From Periconia sp. R9002 (Eukaryota; Ascomycota; Dothideomycetes; Pleosporales; Periconiaceae): 64,000 bases of DNA. This document shows positions 22,479 to 34,983 of this stretch, piece by piece. Below the pieces are notes generated by a model. That model was not told the origin of the DNA, searched no databases, and worked only from the letters and a program-made list of their open reading frames with translations. A program made the position numbers and the translations under genes. Location of the stretch: assembly GCA_023627715.1 (NCBI GenBank), contig JAMAHW010000047.1, positions 62,001 through 126,000 of the forward strand. The letters run 5' to 3'. Position 1 is the first letter of the stretch, and each line of letters opens with the position of its first letter.

Positions 22479-23535
22479 TGTGATGAAGTCAGCTCTATGT
22501 GGCTGGCCCAGCCTTGCGCGGCAAGTTCGAAGTCGACGTCACTCTTGGAGCTGGGAATGAGCAAATGTAGACTGCGATGACGATTCAATATTTAGAAAAC
22601 TGAGCTTAGGATCGATGGTTCGGATCGTAGAATTTAAAGCTGAAATAGATGAAATGATGAGGTGGCAAGACTTTGGGAAATAGCCACAAGGCTGGATTCG
22701 ACAGTGAGTTACACGGTGATTAATCAGCCGGTGCCATGCCCCCCACCTAGTGCCCGATTTCCCTTACAACACAGCTGATTTCCAGTGGTTTCTGGAAGGG
22801 GAGAACTGCCCATCTTCGGTTGAGAGAGATCTTGACTGGGGCATCATAATAGCCCCTCTAGTGATTATCCATCAAACAAAGCTCCAGTCCTGTCTCTTGC
22901 TAGGCACCAAGCTTAGTGTTTAACTGTGGTGAAACATGGAACGGCAGTCAATGTGCACAACGTTGGACACATGCACACGGGTGTAGAAATATCCCGCACT
23001 TACAAAACACTACTAGGACCTGTAGTATATTAATAAAAGAAATCTATTTTCTTTAGTAGTAAATTTAGTAAAAGATTAGTAAAGATATTCTATAAAGATG
23101 TTCTCCTTATATCCTACTTACTATTAAGGACTCTATAATTTAGGAGGAAGAGACCTTTGAAGAGTTGTATGTGGAGGTAAATGTTGTGAGTGTGGGCTAT
23201 TTCCACACCGCGTGACATGCTGAAAAAGCAATCCGTATACTAATGTCGGACACTACCATTTTGTACCTTTTCATTTTCATTTCCATGGATGGTAACGGCG
23301 ATGGACACAAAAGCGTGAACTAAAATCTTCGGATGGGAGAAAAAGCAGTGTATACAATGGCATACCTATGTATGTGAGAAAAACGGAAATTTCCCCACAG
23401 TTGCACAGCCTTGAGCTAGACTAAGGCGCACGGACACAATGATAGCTAAAGTGGGGGCCACGGTAAGTGTACAAATTTGCATCCGTCCTTCTAGCATCAC
23501 ATTGATGTAGCCAGCTGTGAGATGCCATATGCAAC
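22479..23535. other. intergenic; AT-rich island at about 22990-23150
   Basis: Divergent promoter region of 1.06 kb. Bases 22990-23150 are strongly AT-rich, with repeated TAGTAAA units and no coding potential, possibly the remains of a mutated transposon. No ends or duplication are visible. Confidence 0.4.
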
Positions 23536-25180
23536 ATGGGGGTCATTCTGTCTACCTTGATAAATTCCATGAAAGCGCTTAAAGTGGCCATCTCCCTTCT
23601 CACAAGTCTTTCTGCAGAATTCGACCAAGCTTTGAAGCGCGCCTCTAAATCTCCAGGTCTTCCAAACCACGAACCAACACAATCTTACTGGCTCAACGAC
23701 CCCCCATTTCCAAAACTGGTCAATGTGCGTTCCCCTGAGCTACCCAGAACTTCAGATGTCGCAATCATTGGATCTGGGATTACCGGGGCTGCTATCGCGC
23801 GGACCTTGCTCCATGAGCGACGCCGCTGTAATACCAACACCAAAGAGAAAGTAGTCGTTTTAGAAGCGCGACAGTTGTGTAGCGGCGCTACTGCGCGAAA
23901 TGGCGGACACATTAAAGTTGCGCCGTATGAAGCTTTCTCTCATCTTAGCAAGCAACTATCGAAGGACCGTGCTGCAGCTCTACTACGGTTTCAAATGCGT
24001 CATGTAGAGATTTTGATCGAATTATGTGAGAGTGAAGGCATCGAAATTGCAGAAGCAAGAAATGTTCAAACGGTCGACTTTTTCTTGGACGATCAAACTT
24101 TTCGTAAAGCGGTTGAAAATGTCGAAGAGATGAAGAAATATTTACCCGAGGTAGAAATTAAAGTGTGGGACAGTCAAAAAACACGAGAGGTTTGTTATGT
24201 CCCGAAGTTGCTCACACCGATACTTATTAAAATAGAATTTCGATGTGAACAACAGCGTTGTCGGCGCAATATCATATCAAGCTGGCGCAATTTGGGCATA
24301 TCGATTCATAGTATCCATTTGGTCTCGTCTCCTGGCCGACTTTCCCGACAATCTCACTATCGAAACAGATACACCTGTAAAGTCAGTACACGTAACAGAC
24401 AAAGGACCCGAGGGCTTTCCCTACGCTTTGGAGACAACTCGAGGAACGTTGTATGTCCGTCATGTTGTCCACGCAACGAACGCTTTTGCAAGCAATCTGG
24501 TACCTGGTCTCCGCAACAAGATTGTCGGTGCACGAGCACACATGTCCGCTCAAACACCAGGAAAAGATTTCCCATCGCCTGATTGTATGCGCTCGTGGAG
24601 CGTAATATACAATGGAGGGTTCGACTATGTCACCCAAAGGCCATCTACTCCTGGCACCACACAAGGTGACCTGCTTGTCGGCGGGGGGTTCATGCGATCT
24701 GCGAAGCAGGGTGTAGATCAACTTGGAGTTTATGATGATGGTTCCGCTCTGGATGCGCTAACTATTTCGCATATCGCGGGTATTTTCCCTACGATTTTCA
24801 GGCCAAAATGGGGTACGGGTGCTGGGGTCAAGCAAGCCTGGTCTGGAATTCTAGGCATCACTGGAGATTCTTTGCCCTTTGTTGGCCGCTTAGACAGCCA
24901 AATCAGTCGTCGAAAAGTCCCACAATATAAAAGTGGTAGCAGTGACTCTTCTCAACACGGGGAGTGGGTTGCAGCAGGTATGTGCGGGGAGGGGATGGTG
25001 TGGGCCTGGCTTTGCGGCGCTAGTGTCGGCATAATGATTGCTGGGACTGAAGAAGTGGATGTAGAAAGCTCACCCGGAAGACCTGGCGGGAACTTGGCAG
25101 AATGGCTACCAAATGAGTTACTGGTCTCGAGCAGACGAATGCGAACAGCGGATATATCGAATATAGCTAATCATATATAA
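23536..25180 (+). CDS. FAD-dependent oxidoreductase (DAO family)
   Basis: A D-amino-acid-oxidase-fold flavoprotein of 532 residues. Exons are 23536-24189 and 24236-25180, separated by a 46 bp intron (GTTTGT...AATAG) that joins KTRE to NFDVNNSVVGAISYQAG. The FAD dinucleotide motif VAIIGSGITGAAIARTL lies near residue 76 and is followed by the family block ARNGGHIK. The C-terminal part carries GITGDSLPFVGRL and GEGMVWAWLCGA, typical of the fungal branch of this family (yeast Tda3-like). The substrate is unknown; amines or amino acids are usual for the family. A second Met at 23569 is an alternative start. There is no signal peptide. It is intact, and marks the left edge of the undamaged block. 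Confidence 0.88.
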
Positions 25181-25578
25181 AGGGAGAGGGTTTCTCGGAA
25201 GAAGCTGGATGTTGCACTTACACTGATTGCAGATAGATTCACCCAACATACTACGAAACCTGTATCTACTGCGTTCTACTTTAGCAATGCAATTCACTCT
25301 GGTCAAATGTCTTTGTGTATGGAGTTCTAGGAGCTCGAGAGATTCTCGTCGATCGATCTTTTTCCTAGGTTAACATGTCGAACGTAGCGTAGCTACAGGC
25401 CGTATTCTTGCTCTGTACCATGCGTTTTACCGTTTGTACCAAAACACCCCCTTTCTCGTAATCGGTTACTACGCAATGCCACGGTCGTATTCAAGATAGC
25501 TTCTCCCAGGGGAAACTATGTACTAGAGGCTCATAATTGTTATATCATGGGGTTTGTATCAGCTACGCTACAGAGCTA

Positions 25579-25606
25579 GGGGGAAAGGGAGGGGGGTGGG
25601 GGGGGG
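25579..25606 (+). repeat. G-quadruplex-forming tract
   Basis: Four G runs of 5, 3, 6 and 9 bases are separated by AAA, A and T. This fits the G3+N1-7 quadruplex rule on the plus strand. It lies about 400 bp after the oxidoreductase stop. Confidence 0.6.
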
Positions 25607-26010
25607 TATACTCGTCTTATAGTAATAAGTTTCCTATGTCGAGTTTTGACAATTGATCAATCTGCTTGGAAGAAGGTTATTGCAATAGTAAAAAGCCGAA
25701 CCGGTCTTTATGATGGATTTTGATCACAACATGTTTTTTTTTTGTCGAGGATCAACTCATCTCCATCCTGGCATAATAATATAGATATGCACTTATTTGC
25801 TACCAATAAAGCCATCAATCATGTCTGTATACCTACATAGTTACATTTCAATTTGCTGTATTTGAAAATGGGCCAGTCAAATCAGGAGTATGTGCACTTT
25901 TAACGTTTTGGTTTGCATCATTGAATTCTTGAAGTAGGACCAAACCGACCGCTAGGCGGTGGAATTGAGCAGCCGATCATCATGTGATCGGCAACGGCTA
26001 GATCTTATAC

Positions 26011-26030
26011 TGCCGTGCCGTGCCGTGCCG
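26011..26030. repeat. (TGCCG)x4 tandem repeat
   Basis: Four perfect copies of a five-base unit, about 320 bp upstream of the HD-domain gene. It is a microsatellite, or possibly a set of clustered GC-rich binding sites. Confidence 0.7.
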
Positions 26031-26353
26031 AACATCTTCAAACGATCCGATCCGTTTTCCAAAAACGCTGTCTCCAGTCTTTCCCCATCCCCAGTTCTTG
26101 ATCACTAATCACAGTTAGTGAAATCTTCACGATTGGGTACACTCTACTTATCCACTCAGCATAGCATACGGAGTTATTGACAAATTGAGCCATCTCAAAT
26201 GCTTAGAAGCATGTTCGTCATTCGTATTCGAGCGACCGATACTCTGGAACTGAGTATGTAGAAGATATATAAGACCAAACATCCAATGCGTTTCAACAAG
26301 TAAATATTCCAAATCATTCCTTTCTGCAAAAGATCTAGACAGAATCACCGAAA

Positions 26354-27195
26354 ATGGTTCAGATAATCAACAACCTAACTCGCATCATCGCTGGGGTCAC
26401 CGTTCCTGACACTCCACTCATCAATGCCTCTATTGCGCTGGCCCAGCAAAGCCTTCCGACAAATGGATTTAACCACGTCATGCGATCTTGGCTCAATGGT
26501 CAAGCTCTCATTAACCATCTCCCAGACAAGAATCGTTCAGTGATTGACACTGAGGCCTTTGGTGTTGCGACTATTCTCCACGATCTTGGATGGTACGCTC
26601 TGAGCCCACTTCACCACTTCTGCTTTATGTTCTAACACATTCTCTTCCAGGGCATTCAATACCAGCTTCGTAACTCCATACAAGTGGTTCGAAGTTGACG
26701 GTGCAGAAGGGGCTAGAAGCTTCATCCGCAGCAATGCCACTGCTGGCGAATGGGACGATCACCGAGTACAACTCGTTTGGGATTCTATAGCGCTACACAC
26801 CAATCCGAACATTGCAACTTTCAAACAACCAGAAGTGGTGTACACCAGCGTGGGAACGTTCACGGAGCTTCTCGGCCCCGAAGCCGCCAAACAACAACTG
26901 GTAAATGATTCCTTTTTTCCTTTTGAAATCATCCAAGTAATTTTTTCTAACTTATGTACAGGGTGATTTGATCACTATTAACCAAACAGAATGGGATACT
27001 ATCTTGGATGCATATCCCAGATCTCAGTTCAGAGATTACTTCTTTGAAACTCTCGGCCATTTGTGTACTACCAAACCTCAAACTACGTATGACAACTTCT
27101 TGAGGGGAATTGGTGACAGAATCGTGCCGGGCTATAACGCGACGGGGCGTACGACAGCTGATTTCTTCCTGGCGGTACCGATGCCCGATCAGTAA
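26354..27195 (+). CDS. HD-domain metal-dependent hydrolase-like protein (cyanamide hydratase group)
   Basis: A 240-residue HD-superfamily protein. Exons are 26354-26592, 26651-26900 and 26962-27195; both introns are GT-AG and phases fit. The metal ligands are visible as FNHVMRSW (His) and ILHDLGW (His-Asp doublet), with a distal Asp in VWDSIALHTN. The pattern TPLINASIALAQ ... NHVMRSWLNG is typical of the fungal HD group that includes cyanamide hydratase (urea from cyanamide) and many members of unknown substrate. It lacks an obvious signal peptide: the N-terminus is only mildly hydrophobic. The substrate is therefore not assigned. Confidence 0.85.
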
Positions 27196-27830
27196 AAGGC
27201 CGGCACCAAAGGTAACTTCGCCAGTTCGCAATCAACGTGTTGTCAGTGGTCATGGAAGCGGAACACGATTCCCAGTTTAGACTCAAATAGAACAGCTTGA
27301 ACTCTCGCTCGAAAGACCTTAGGGAGTTCCATTTGATATAAATTAGAACATTGCTAGCTCTCAACTGATCAAATAATCGTGCATGTATGACGTGCTCAGC
27401 CAGCCCGGGAGAATACAATCTAACTTTAGACAAACTCAGCGTATATATGCAGCCATGGTCAAACCATGATCTTTTGTACGTCTGTCCGGTATCTACGCAA
27501 CATAAGTATTGTCGAAAATTCTTCATATCAAAATCGGCAAACTGTATCACCGAATACATGTAATTTTCCTTCGTACCTCATCACGATCATGGAGGATATA
27601 AATATTTTAAGGGTCGATCACGCTAGACGGCCAGTAACGGGTAAAAGGTCAAGCACGTGATGTTGTTAATGATAAAAAACTCTTTTTCAAAATTGGTTGA
27701 ACAGAATTTTCCGCGATGAAAATGACTGGCACAAATTCGCAACTTATTGTCTTAAGAAGGACACATTTCGAAAAGACCACTGCTTCCAGCACTCCACTCA
27801 ACCCGCCATATATATCTTATATACATTCCA
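27196..27830. other. intergenic between convergent genes
   Basis: About 630 bp of AT-rich sequence shared by the 3' ends of the HD gene and abfB. No motif seen. Confidence 0.5.
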
Positions 27831-29464
27831 TCAAGCAAACCCACTCCCAACAACAAAACTAACATCGTCCCCAAAGGCCCTCGCATTATCGAAAGTCTTC
27901 ACACCCCCATTACTTCCCACATAGCCAACATTGTCATAATGTCTGATCCACCTTGTCGGATAACCCCAAGCACGAATCGAGCTTCCCTGGCCATTCAGTC
28001 CCGACTGTGGACAAAACGTCGCATCCTCCTTGAACGCCTTGGTCCCATCATTCGCGTTGAGCTTAAGGACGAAGTCATAGTGTCTGATAAAGCTTCCAGG
28101 TTGGTCTCGGGATTCGAAAGAAACGCATGCGGAGTTGCCGAGACCGGTACGGACAGTCCAGGTTGCTTGTTGTTTGAGAGAGGTAGCAGAGGAAGATGAG
28201 ACGACTTGCGTGTTGACGGTTGCGCCGGTATGCGCGAGGTAGCGGTCTGTGTAGCCGGCTGTAGTTGCCCGGAGGGATATGGTAGAGCCGACTGTGAACG
28301 CGGGTCCGCTGGTTAGAGAGGTAGTGGCGTAGCCGGCTGCGACAATGTTGGCTTGTACGGCATTCTCGGTGGCATCAGATGGATACCCGGACGTCACGAC
28401 GCCTTCATAGAAAGTGCCCTGGGCGCTGACACTGTTATCACCGCCAATACCGAGAATAATAGCGCCTTCCTTGCTCATGGGATTGTAGCCTGAAGGCGTG
28501 GGTCGCGCGCCGCTGAAGTATGTTGATAGTGAGCCGGATGCGGCGTTTCCGCCACGCAGAGCCCATAAATTGGGTCCGCCTTTTAGGATGGAGGTGAAAA
28601 AACGATATGATATTGATGGTGCGGGGTTGTTTTTCGGATTTCGTCCTGTAAATAGACCATTCTCAAGGTCGGCCATTAACCATGGTCCACTGCCTGTGCC
28701 GCTGCCCCAGTATGTGCTGTCGCCGAAGTAAATGGCCTCCATATGCCCATTTCCAGTATCGAGGCTGTTTGTCTCCGCGTTCCCGTAATCCCAGCAACAC
28801 CCTGCGCGACTGAGTTAGACCCTCACATGATGATTATTCGGAGTGGTCAACTTACCAGAGTTGTAGTGCGTGCCATCTATCACCGCATACATCCCCTCAG
28901 CCTGATCTCCCTTCGCAGACCCACTAACAGCATTGTTTCGATACCCGGTCCCCGGAGAAGTAAAAACTCCATAGGCCTTTTGTCCGTTCAAAGTAACCGG
29001 GGCTCCCGTCGCGCCAGCCAAATTGTCATAGCCATTAGCCTCCGGTCCTCTGAACCCACCGGGCGGAGCCTGCGTTAAATGGTTCCCACGACCAGACTGA
29101 TCGTAAATGATAGAAATCAAACAAGTCGTTCCAGCGCAAAACGTATCCTGCGCACCGGCGTTAGCTACACCACCAGCCGATAGAGGCGAAATATTGGTGG
29201 TGGTATTGTCAGAGCCGCGCTTGACCTGGTACAAGGCGCCGCTGAACGAGTTATATAATGCGCGAGTGGTGCTGTGCGCAGCGATGCAAGGTGTTCCGCC
29301 ACTCGCGTACACTGGACGAGGTGTAAGTATCCCTAGCCTAAGTACTTTGTCTATATCCAGGTGCGAGAATCCCACTTACGATCGCAAGGGCCGGCAGCAA
29401 CAAGCGAGCCAGTGCCGACCAGCATCAAAGCATAGTATAACGCCGTTGATCTTGAACACTGCAT
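27831..29464 (-). CDS. abfB: GH54 alpha-L-arabinofuranosidase B with CBM42
   Basis: A secreted arabinofuranosidase that removes arabinose side chains from arabinoxylan and arabinan. Exons 29464-29380, 29311-28856 and 28801-27831 give 503 residues, the usual size. The signal peptide begins MQCSRSTALYYALMLVGTGS and ends before GPCD. The family block TPCIAAHSTTRALYNSFSGA follows, then CLISIIYDQSGRGNHL, HMEAIYFGDSTYWG (Glu is the nucleophile) and ILGIGGDNS (Asp is the acid/base). The last 150 residues form the arabinose-binding CBM42, with repeats such as RYLAHTG, FIRHYDF and WIRHYDN. All catalytic residues are intact. With the GH11 enzyme at 4 kb it would allow attack on decorated xylan. Confidence 0.96.
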
Positions 29465-30559
29465 ATTGTCGAAATCTCACTGGCCCTTTTGTGTGCACGT
29501 CTATGTGTTGGTACAGCCTCGCAGCCAGCAGTGACAACTGAAGAAGGGAAATCCCATGTTTATCACTGTTTATAAATTAGATTACTCGTCCCAAATGGTC
29601 ACGATGCCGCTACTGGGTAAATATCACAAGATAGATGAATCCGCCAGTCACGAAGAGGTTTATGCTGTTTGCATCACCGGGGGTGCTGCGAACGGGAACA
29701 TCTCCGGAGAACGTCGACATAGCGACTATTGGTAGAGTATCTTGCTTTTTATTCCACTAATCGGAGCCCAATTTGGAAAGGGTGCAAAAGCTCTCGTGAT
29801 GTACGAAGCGCGCTAGACTGACCTCTATAGTGATGTTGCAAGGTACAACGTAGATTAAAGACATTATGGCTAGTCTCCAAATTTGTACTTTCCGTGATCT
29901 AGATTTCCCCATAGGGTAACCAAGCCTCCGTGTGTGAGAAACTTGCACGAATCGGCGTGAATGCGGTGGGCGGGGTGGCTTTATGTACCTGCATAGTGGC
30001 GGGGGAAGTGCCTAAGCATTTCTGCCGAGGCTATTGAGACCTTAGTAGGTACATTATAGATGCTTGCTATAGACGGCAGCTGGTCTACCAATGATGATCT
30101 GGCTACTTGGCTGACCTTGTTTTCCGAGAGTAAGAACTCCAGCTGAAGTTGCGTTGTGCATTCACCATACAGAAAAGAATGCGCGAAGATTTAACGAGCA
30201 ATCCTCTAGATATCGACATACTATGTAGGAAATTAAATGTAGCCAACGTCCTCACAGCTATATAAGAAGTAATGTTGTAAGTGAGTATCTCAAAACGGGA
30301 ATTCAACGAGTCATGCAACGCAATCATATAACGATCTTCCGATTTATGTCTGTATAGTGCTTTCCGTCTAGGGTCTTTTGTCTGCATCATTGATTTATCT
30401 AGAGACCGAGTTCTCGGATCATTCGAAATGATAAACTTTTCAGATGCGTCCAAGCAACTATCTAGCGAGACTTTCTAGCTCACTTTCAAACTCTTTCGCC
30501 CATGACCTACACAAATACCCCAAGACCGAACCTCCAAATCGATGAGTCGGGAATTGGCC
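29465..30559. other. intergenic, no gene seen
   Basis: 1.1 kb holding the abfB promoter and the 3' side of the RBR ligase gene. Short open frames only. Confidence 0.5.
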
Positions 30560-32179
30560 TTACGCAGTTATCCATAGCCTGTTCCTCATGCACTGGTTGC
30601 AAATTCGTATCCTACAATTCTGGCAGTGATTCAAGAATCGGAGAGCGTCTTCACAAATCTCACACTCGACATATCCACCACGAACACCATACACCCTTTC
30701 CCAATTGTGCGCGCATCCTACAGCACCAGTAACCCCTTCATTATTCTGATCTTGACCGTCGTTTCCTGGGTCGATGGCAACCCCTTGGGCAATAGGAGCA
30801 ACTTGCAGCAAGTCCGCTGCGGTATTTGCTTGGGGAACATCTCTCCCGGGAACAGCAATCTGACGAGGACGCGGCTCTTCGTCGTCACCACGGTCATCGG
30901 CAAGCAGGCGATTCTCATTCCATCTAGGGCAGGAGCAAGTTCTCCAGGGCTTTGCGCAAATGTAGCAAAACTGACCACCACATCGGCAGCTTTGTAATCA
31001 TTAGTTCTCGATACAGGGACCTTTTGAAGAGAGACCTTACCTCATATGGTTGCATCCATGTGTCAACTCAACCATACTCCCACATTTGTAGCATCTCTGC
31101 CACTTTTTCTCTTCAGCAACGTCCATCAACATCTGCACCGTGGGATCCTCCAGGCACAGAGCCTTGTGACTCAGCTTCTTGCATACTGTGCAAGTCTTCG
31201 TTTCACACTTTTGACAGGTTGCGATATCTGCCTTCACATGTTCCGGCTTGATAAAGGCGAGGCAGCAGGAATTGCTACAGTACACGGGATTCGGAGTTGC
31301 CAGTTCAACTTCTTTCTCCTCATATTCGTAGACCAGCTCCGGAGTTAACAAGTGGAGAGCTGTGAAGAGCTGGATCTGTGATCCGCAGCAGCGAGGTGGA
31401 AACAGTGTGGTGTCAGCGAGACAGGATTTGAATAGTTCATTGAGACAATCCCGGCAGTAGGCGTGTGAATTCTCTCCACCAAGATCACATGTAAGCTCAA
31501 GAAGGTCAAAACGAGGATGCTGCTCCATGCACGCGGAACAGATGCCGTGCGTAGATTCAAAGTTCTCTCCTTCTTCCGTGTCCATGGAAACGCTCTCCGC
31601 TTTGCCTTTACCCTTCGATGAACTGGAGTTAACTGCAAAGCGAGCACTCTTTGCCTGCTGACAGGAGTTGCTATCTCCGCTCCATTTGCGTTTGGACGGG
31701 CCTGCAGCAACAATAGAACTGTTATCGTCGAAGAGAAATGAAGCATCTGAGAACATAGAATTGGCTGAGTGGAGCGCAGAACCATGTCCGCATGTCGACG
31801 GATTGTCATCTTTGATGTTGCACGCTGCGAAGTCCTCTTTGCAATTTCTTCCGTTGTCATGAGACTCAGCACGAGACGGCTGGGAGTCATCTTCCAGGCC
31901 CGCAAGCTGGCGAGCAAGTCGGTGATCCTCGCGTGCTTGCCTCTCCTCACGAACTAACCTCTCGCACTGTACTATAGTAGCATGCTCCCGCTGGATAAAG
32001 TCCAGAGCGAACAATTGGCCCTCATATACTTTGATCAAACTTTGGAAGGTAGATTGCATGGCTTTGAAGGCAACATATTCGTCACCGTGGTCCTCTTCCA
32101 TGCCATCGAGAGCGGCATTGACATCTGCCAACTGCAGCTCTATGGCCAGTTTGGACGTGGCAGGGTCCGCAGCATCCAT
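30560..32179 (-). CDS. RBR (RING-IBR-RING) E3 ubiquitin ligase
   Basis: A 522-residue RBR ligase that passes ubiquitin from an E2 through a catalytic Cys to substrate. Exons are 32179-31041 and 30989-30560; the 51 bp intron (GTAAGG...TACAAAG) lies inside RING2 and splicing gives HMSCRCGGQFCYIC. RING1 (CSACMEQHPRFDL ... CRDCL) is near residue 228, the IBR (YCSNSCCLAFI ... CQKCETKTCTVC) near 310, and RING2 (CYKCGSMVELTHGCNHM-SCRCGGQFCYIC) near 365, with the expected active Cys in SCRCG. A last Cys-rich block (CEICEDALRFLNHCQNCRIRICNQC) ends the protein. The start was set at MDAADPATSKLAIELQLADV, a typical N-terminus of the fungal group; an in-frame Met upstream at 32302 is possible but low-complexity. 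Confidence 0.9.
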
Positions 32180-33872
32180 GTTTCCGTATCGGTCGTGGAG
32201 GGCGTATGAAGGTGGTGTGGTAGTAAAGGTCCAATGGCGATGGGGTGGTGTAACGCTCTGGCAGGCAACAGTCATGGTAATATAACAAAATAGCTTCTGC
32301 AACTTACGTCATCTGGTTGGCCGGTAATAGTTCAACTTACTTCAAACGACCTCAAGTGCTATTGATATTGCGGGTATTAGCTGAGTAAGGAACATAGCGT
32401 TGACGGCACCTTCTACTTTAAATTACTATTAACTAACCTCTTAACGTACTTTCTATATACTAGTAAATAGTTTATTAGAATAAAGAAAGCGATTAACGCC
32501 CTGTTCTAAACCTAGCCAAACCCTTAATATATATTATTGATACAACCGCAGCTTATCACGTGCGCAAACAGTTGCCTGGGTGTCCGTCCTGGCTGAGGAC
32601 GTTACCAAGTGTTTTCCCCCTGTCTGTGCCGATACCCAGGGTAGTAATACTCTGTGAGGATCAATTCAAATTTCATATATACAATCGCGTGAATGTGGAG
32701 GTTAGGCGAACTGCAGTAAAATATTCAGTTTTATGTTACAGAAGAGCAAATAACAAATAAAGAACAGCAGACTACATATAACTTTTCTCACGTGAAAAAC
32801 GATTCGCTCCGCATTCTCTCACTAATTTAGCTGATTTCACTTTCCTAGGTTTGTAGTATCGAGACAACAGGTTCTACTACTTATATAATGATATGATTTT
32901 TCTTTTCATCACTGACATTGTTTTTGTTACTATCCCTTCGTGACTTTGGTTATAAGGTGTGCTTGCCTACACTTTCTTCCAGAATTTATTTTAATACCTA
33001 CGTATGAACGTTCTAGCCATCGTCATTATGTATTATAGAGGTGGTAGTTGAAATCTCCCTTGTTTGATCCAGAACAATAGTTACTGCTTCTTGCCATTAC
33101 GATGTGATGGGTCGAAACCGTAGATTGAGCAGCAGTACAAGCATCAAACAACACCGTGAGTACAGAGAAGCAAAGATAAGACTTAAACGAAAAAAGAAAG
33201 GTGGAACAGCGTGGAAGACTACAATTAGAACTACACATCGACACGTTGGGAGTGGAGTTGGGGGACAATGTTGATATTGAGGCTTTTGTTTGAGCTGACA
33301 TTTTTGTTTGAGTCGCACAAATCGAATATCAGATAACTTGTGCGATATGCTAGTTCCAACTTGCTAGATTTTAGGAACAGGTTGCTATATAGATGCCAGG
33401 TTTGCGCAAGTATTATCACATCAATCCTATTAAAAACCTGCACACCACGCATCAGCCAACACCAGAAACAGTTCTCTTCCAAAACCCACCCTCCTGACTC
33501 GCCACAAGCAAATCACACGGCGTCGTAATCACAATAAAAAGGAGGAGCAAGGTCATGGAAAGCAAACAGTATACTTCTTGCAATGCCAATGTTTTGTTTT
33601 ATTCTCATATGTTGAGGTATACATGAATACAAGTACAGACCGCCACGCCGAAGACAAATGCTCCTTCGGAAATAGAAAGTGACAAACGCCGGACCAATGT
33701 ATTATATACTAGCGAGCTGGTAAGAGAAGCTCTCCCAACTCCTCAAGTTCCTTTTCGAAATTGGGCGGATATAGGTGGGGATGGTCTCGTGATATTTTAA
33801 GAGTGTGCGAAGAAAACGACAGGTGACACTCCCTATCTTTTGTAAATCAGGGTGGGTTGAATTGCCGTCCAT
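32180..33872. other. intergenic; AT-rich island at about 32405-32545
   Basis: 1.7 kb without a convincing gene. Bases 32405-32545 are strongly AT-rich and may be a decayed repeat. Overlapping minus-strand frames at 33026-33482 are Ser/Cys-rich and look non-coding. Confidence 0.45.
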
Positions 33873-34309
33873 TTATTTGCCCTTGGGATTGCCGAGTTGC
33901 GGCTCGTAGAATTTGTCAGGCCAGACACCCTACGCAACATATGTCAGTGAACTTGTCCCTCTCTCCCACAACCCTTCTATTCCAGTAACAAGGGAGGCAA
34001 ACATACCTCGCTCACATGGTTCGTGTAATTGCGCTTGTGAGATTCCGATTGGGGGCCCTTGTTCTTGTCCATTTGATTCGACTCCTGATCATGCGGATCT
34101 CCGCGCTTTGTGGCAACGCCCGGGGTATGGTAGGCAGTACCGCCTGCTGCAATGTAACGATCCTCGACGTTGGTGACTGCGGTGGTCTTCATGCGGTCTT
34201 CGCGCGTCCTGTAGGGGTTGGGGAACCAGTACTGGCGCATTATCATATAGTAGGTGAAGCCGACGGCGCCACCGGCCATGAAGATCTTGGGGATTGTGAG
34301 ACGGGACAT
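33873..34309 (-). CDS. small single-pass membrane protein, conserved fungal type
   Basis: A 119-residue protein. Exons are 34309-34007 and 33929-33873, with a 77 bp GT-AG intron that joins YTNHVSE to GVWPDKFYEPQLGNPKGK. One N-terminal transmembrane segment (IFMAGGAVGFTYYMIM) is followed by a charged, soluble tail (NPYRTREDRMKTTAVTNVEDRY). The N-terminus MSRLTIPK with the short hydrophobic stretch could target a mitochondrial membrane, but I do not recognise a named family. The start was chosen at 34309 because the 34 codons upstream are Pro/Ser/His-rich and resemble a translated 5' UTR. Confidence 0.7.
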
Positions 34310-34983
34310 TATAGCTATGCGTGGACAATGGGATGGAAGAAGTGAGGTTGGATGAGGTGACGATACGGTGGGACAGTGGTGGGTATATGAGGACGGGGGG
34401 TCGGGTTGCAATGGAGAGGGTTGAATGGTCGATGTGACGAGATGATAGTCGCAGAATGATTATCCCTCTGGCGTGGCCTAGAAGTACGGCTGCAATGGAA
34501 GTGTTCGCGTCATGGTGATGGCTCTCTAGGTATAGCACCAATTGACTGTCTTGGCAGGGCTGAAAGAAACAAAGCGCGCGGGCACACCGGGCCACCTCCG
34601 CGGTCCCCTGCGTCGTTAAACATTATTCCGGTCCGTCCGAGATCATGTTAGTCATCCTATCTGGCGGCTGAACTGTGGCTTGCCTCTCTTTAGCTGTGGC
34701 GCATCCTTTTCGCAATCCGAACCTCAGCTCTCTAGTAATCTTCTGCCCTGCATGAGGGAAGTGGACACGCTACCCTTCACACGACCATTCGTCCTTTCAC
34801 GTCCCTCGCCATAATGGAATTCTGAGGAGAAACGACTGGGAAAAGGACAACGACTCCTGCTACACTCGTTCGCTCAACATTGTGGAATTCGACATTCATT
34901 TCTCAACAGGGGTATCTTGATGAAAGAAGAGGCAGAAGTCAGAGGAGCGCATTTCGACAGGAGACTCTGGACCCGATTGAAAC
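34310..34983. promoter_or_regulatory. shared divergent promoter region
   Basis: 674 bp separate the start codons of the small membrane protein (minus) and the EXS protein (plus), so both promoters lie here. No specific site is assigned. Confidence 0.4.

Larger units (their letters stand above)
25181..26353. other. intergenic with G-rich tract and pentamer repeat
   Basis: 1.17 kb between two plus-strand genes. It contains the G-rich tract at 25579-25606 and the TGCCG tandem repeat at 26011-26030, listed separately, and the promoter of the HD gene. Confidence 0.5.

Noticed and set aside
1..23000. A working secondary-metabolite gene cluster
   Set aside because: No PKS, NRPS, terpene synthase or precursor-peptide gene is present, and most candidate tailoring genes are broken.
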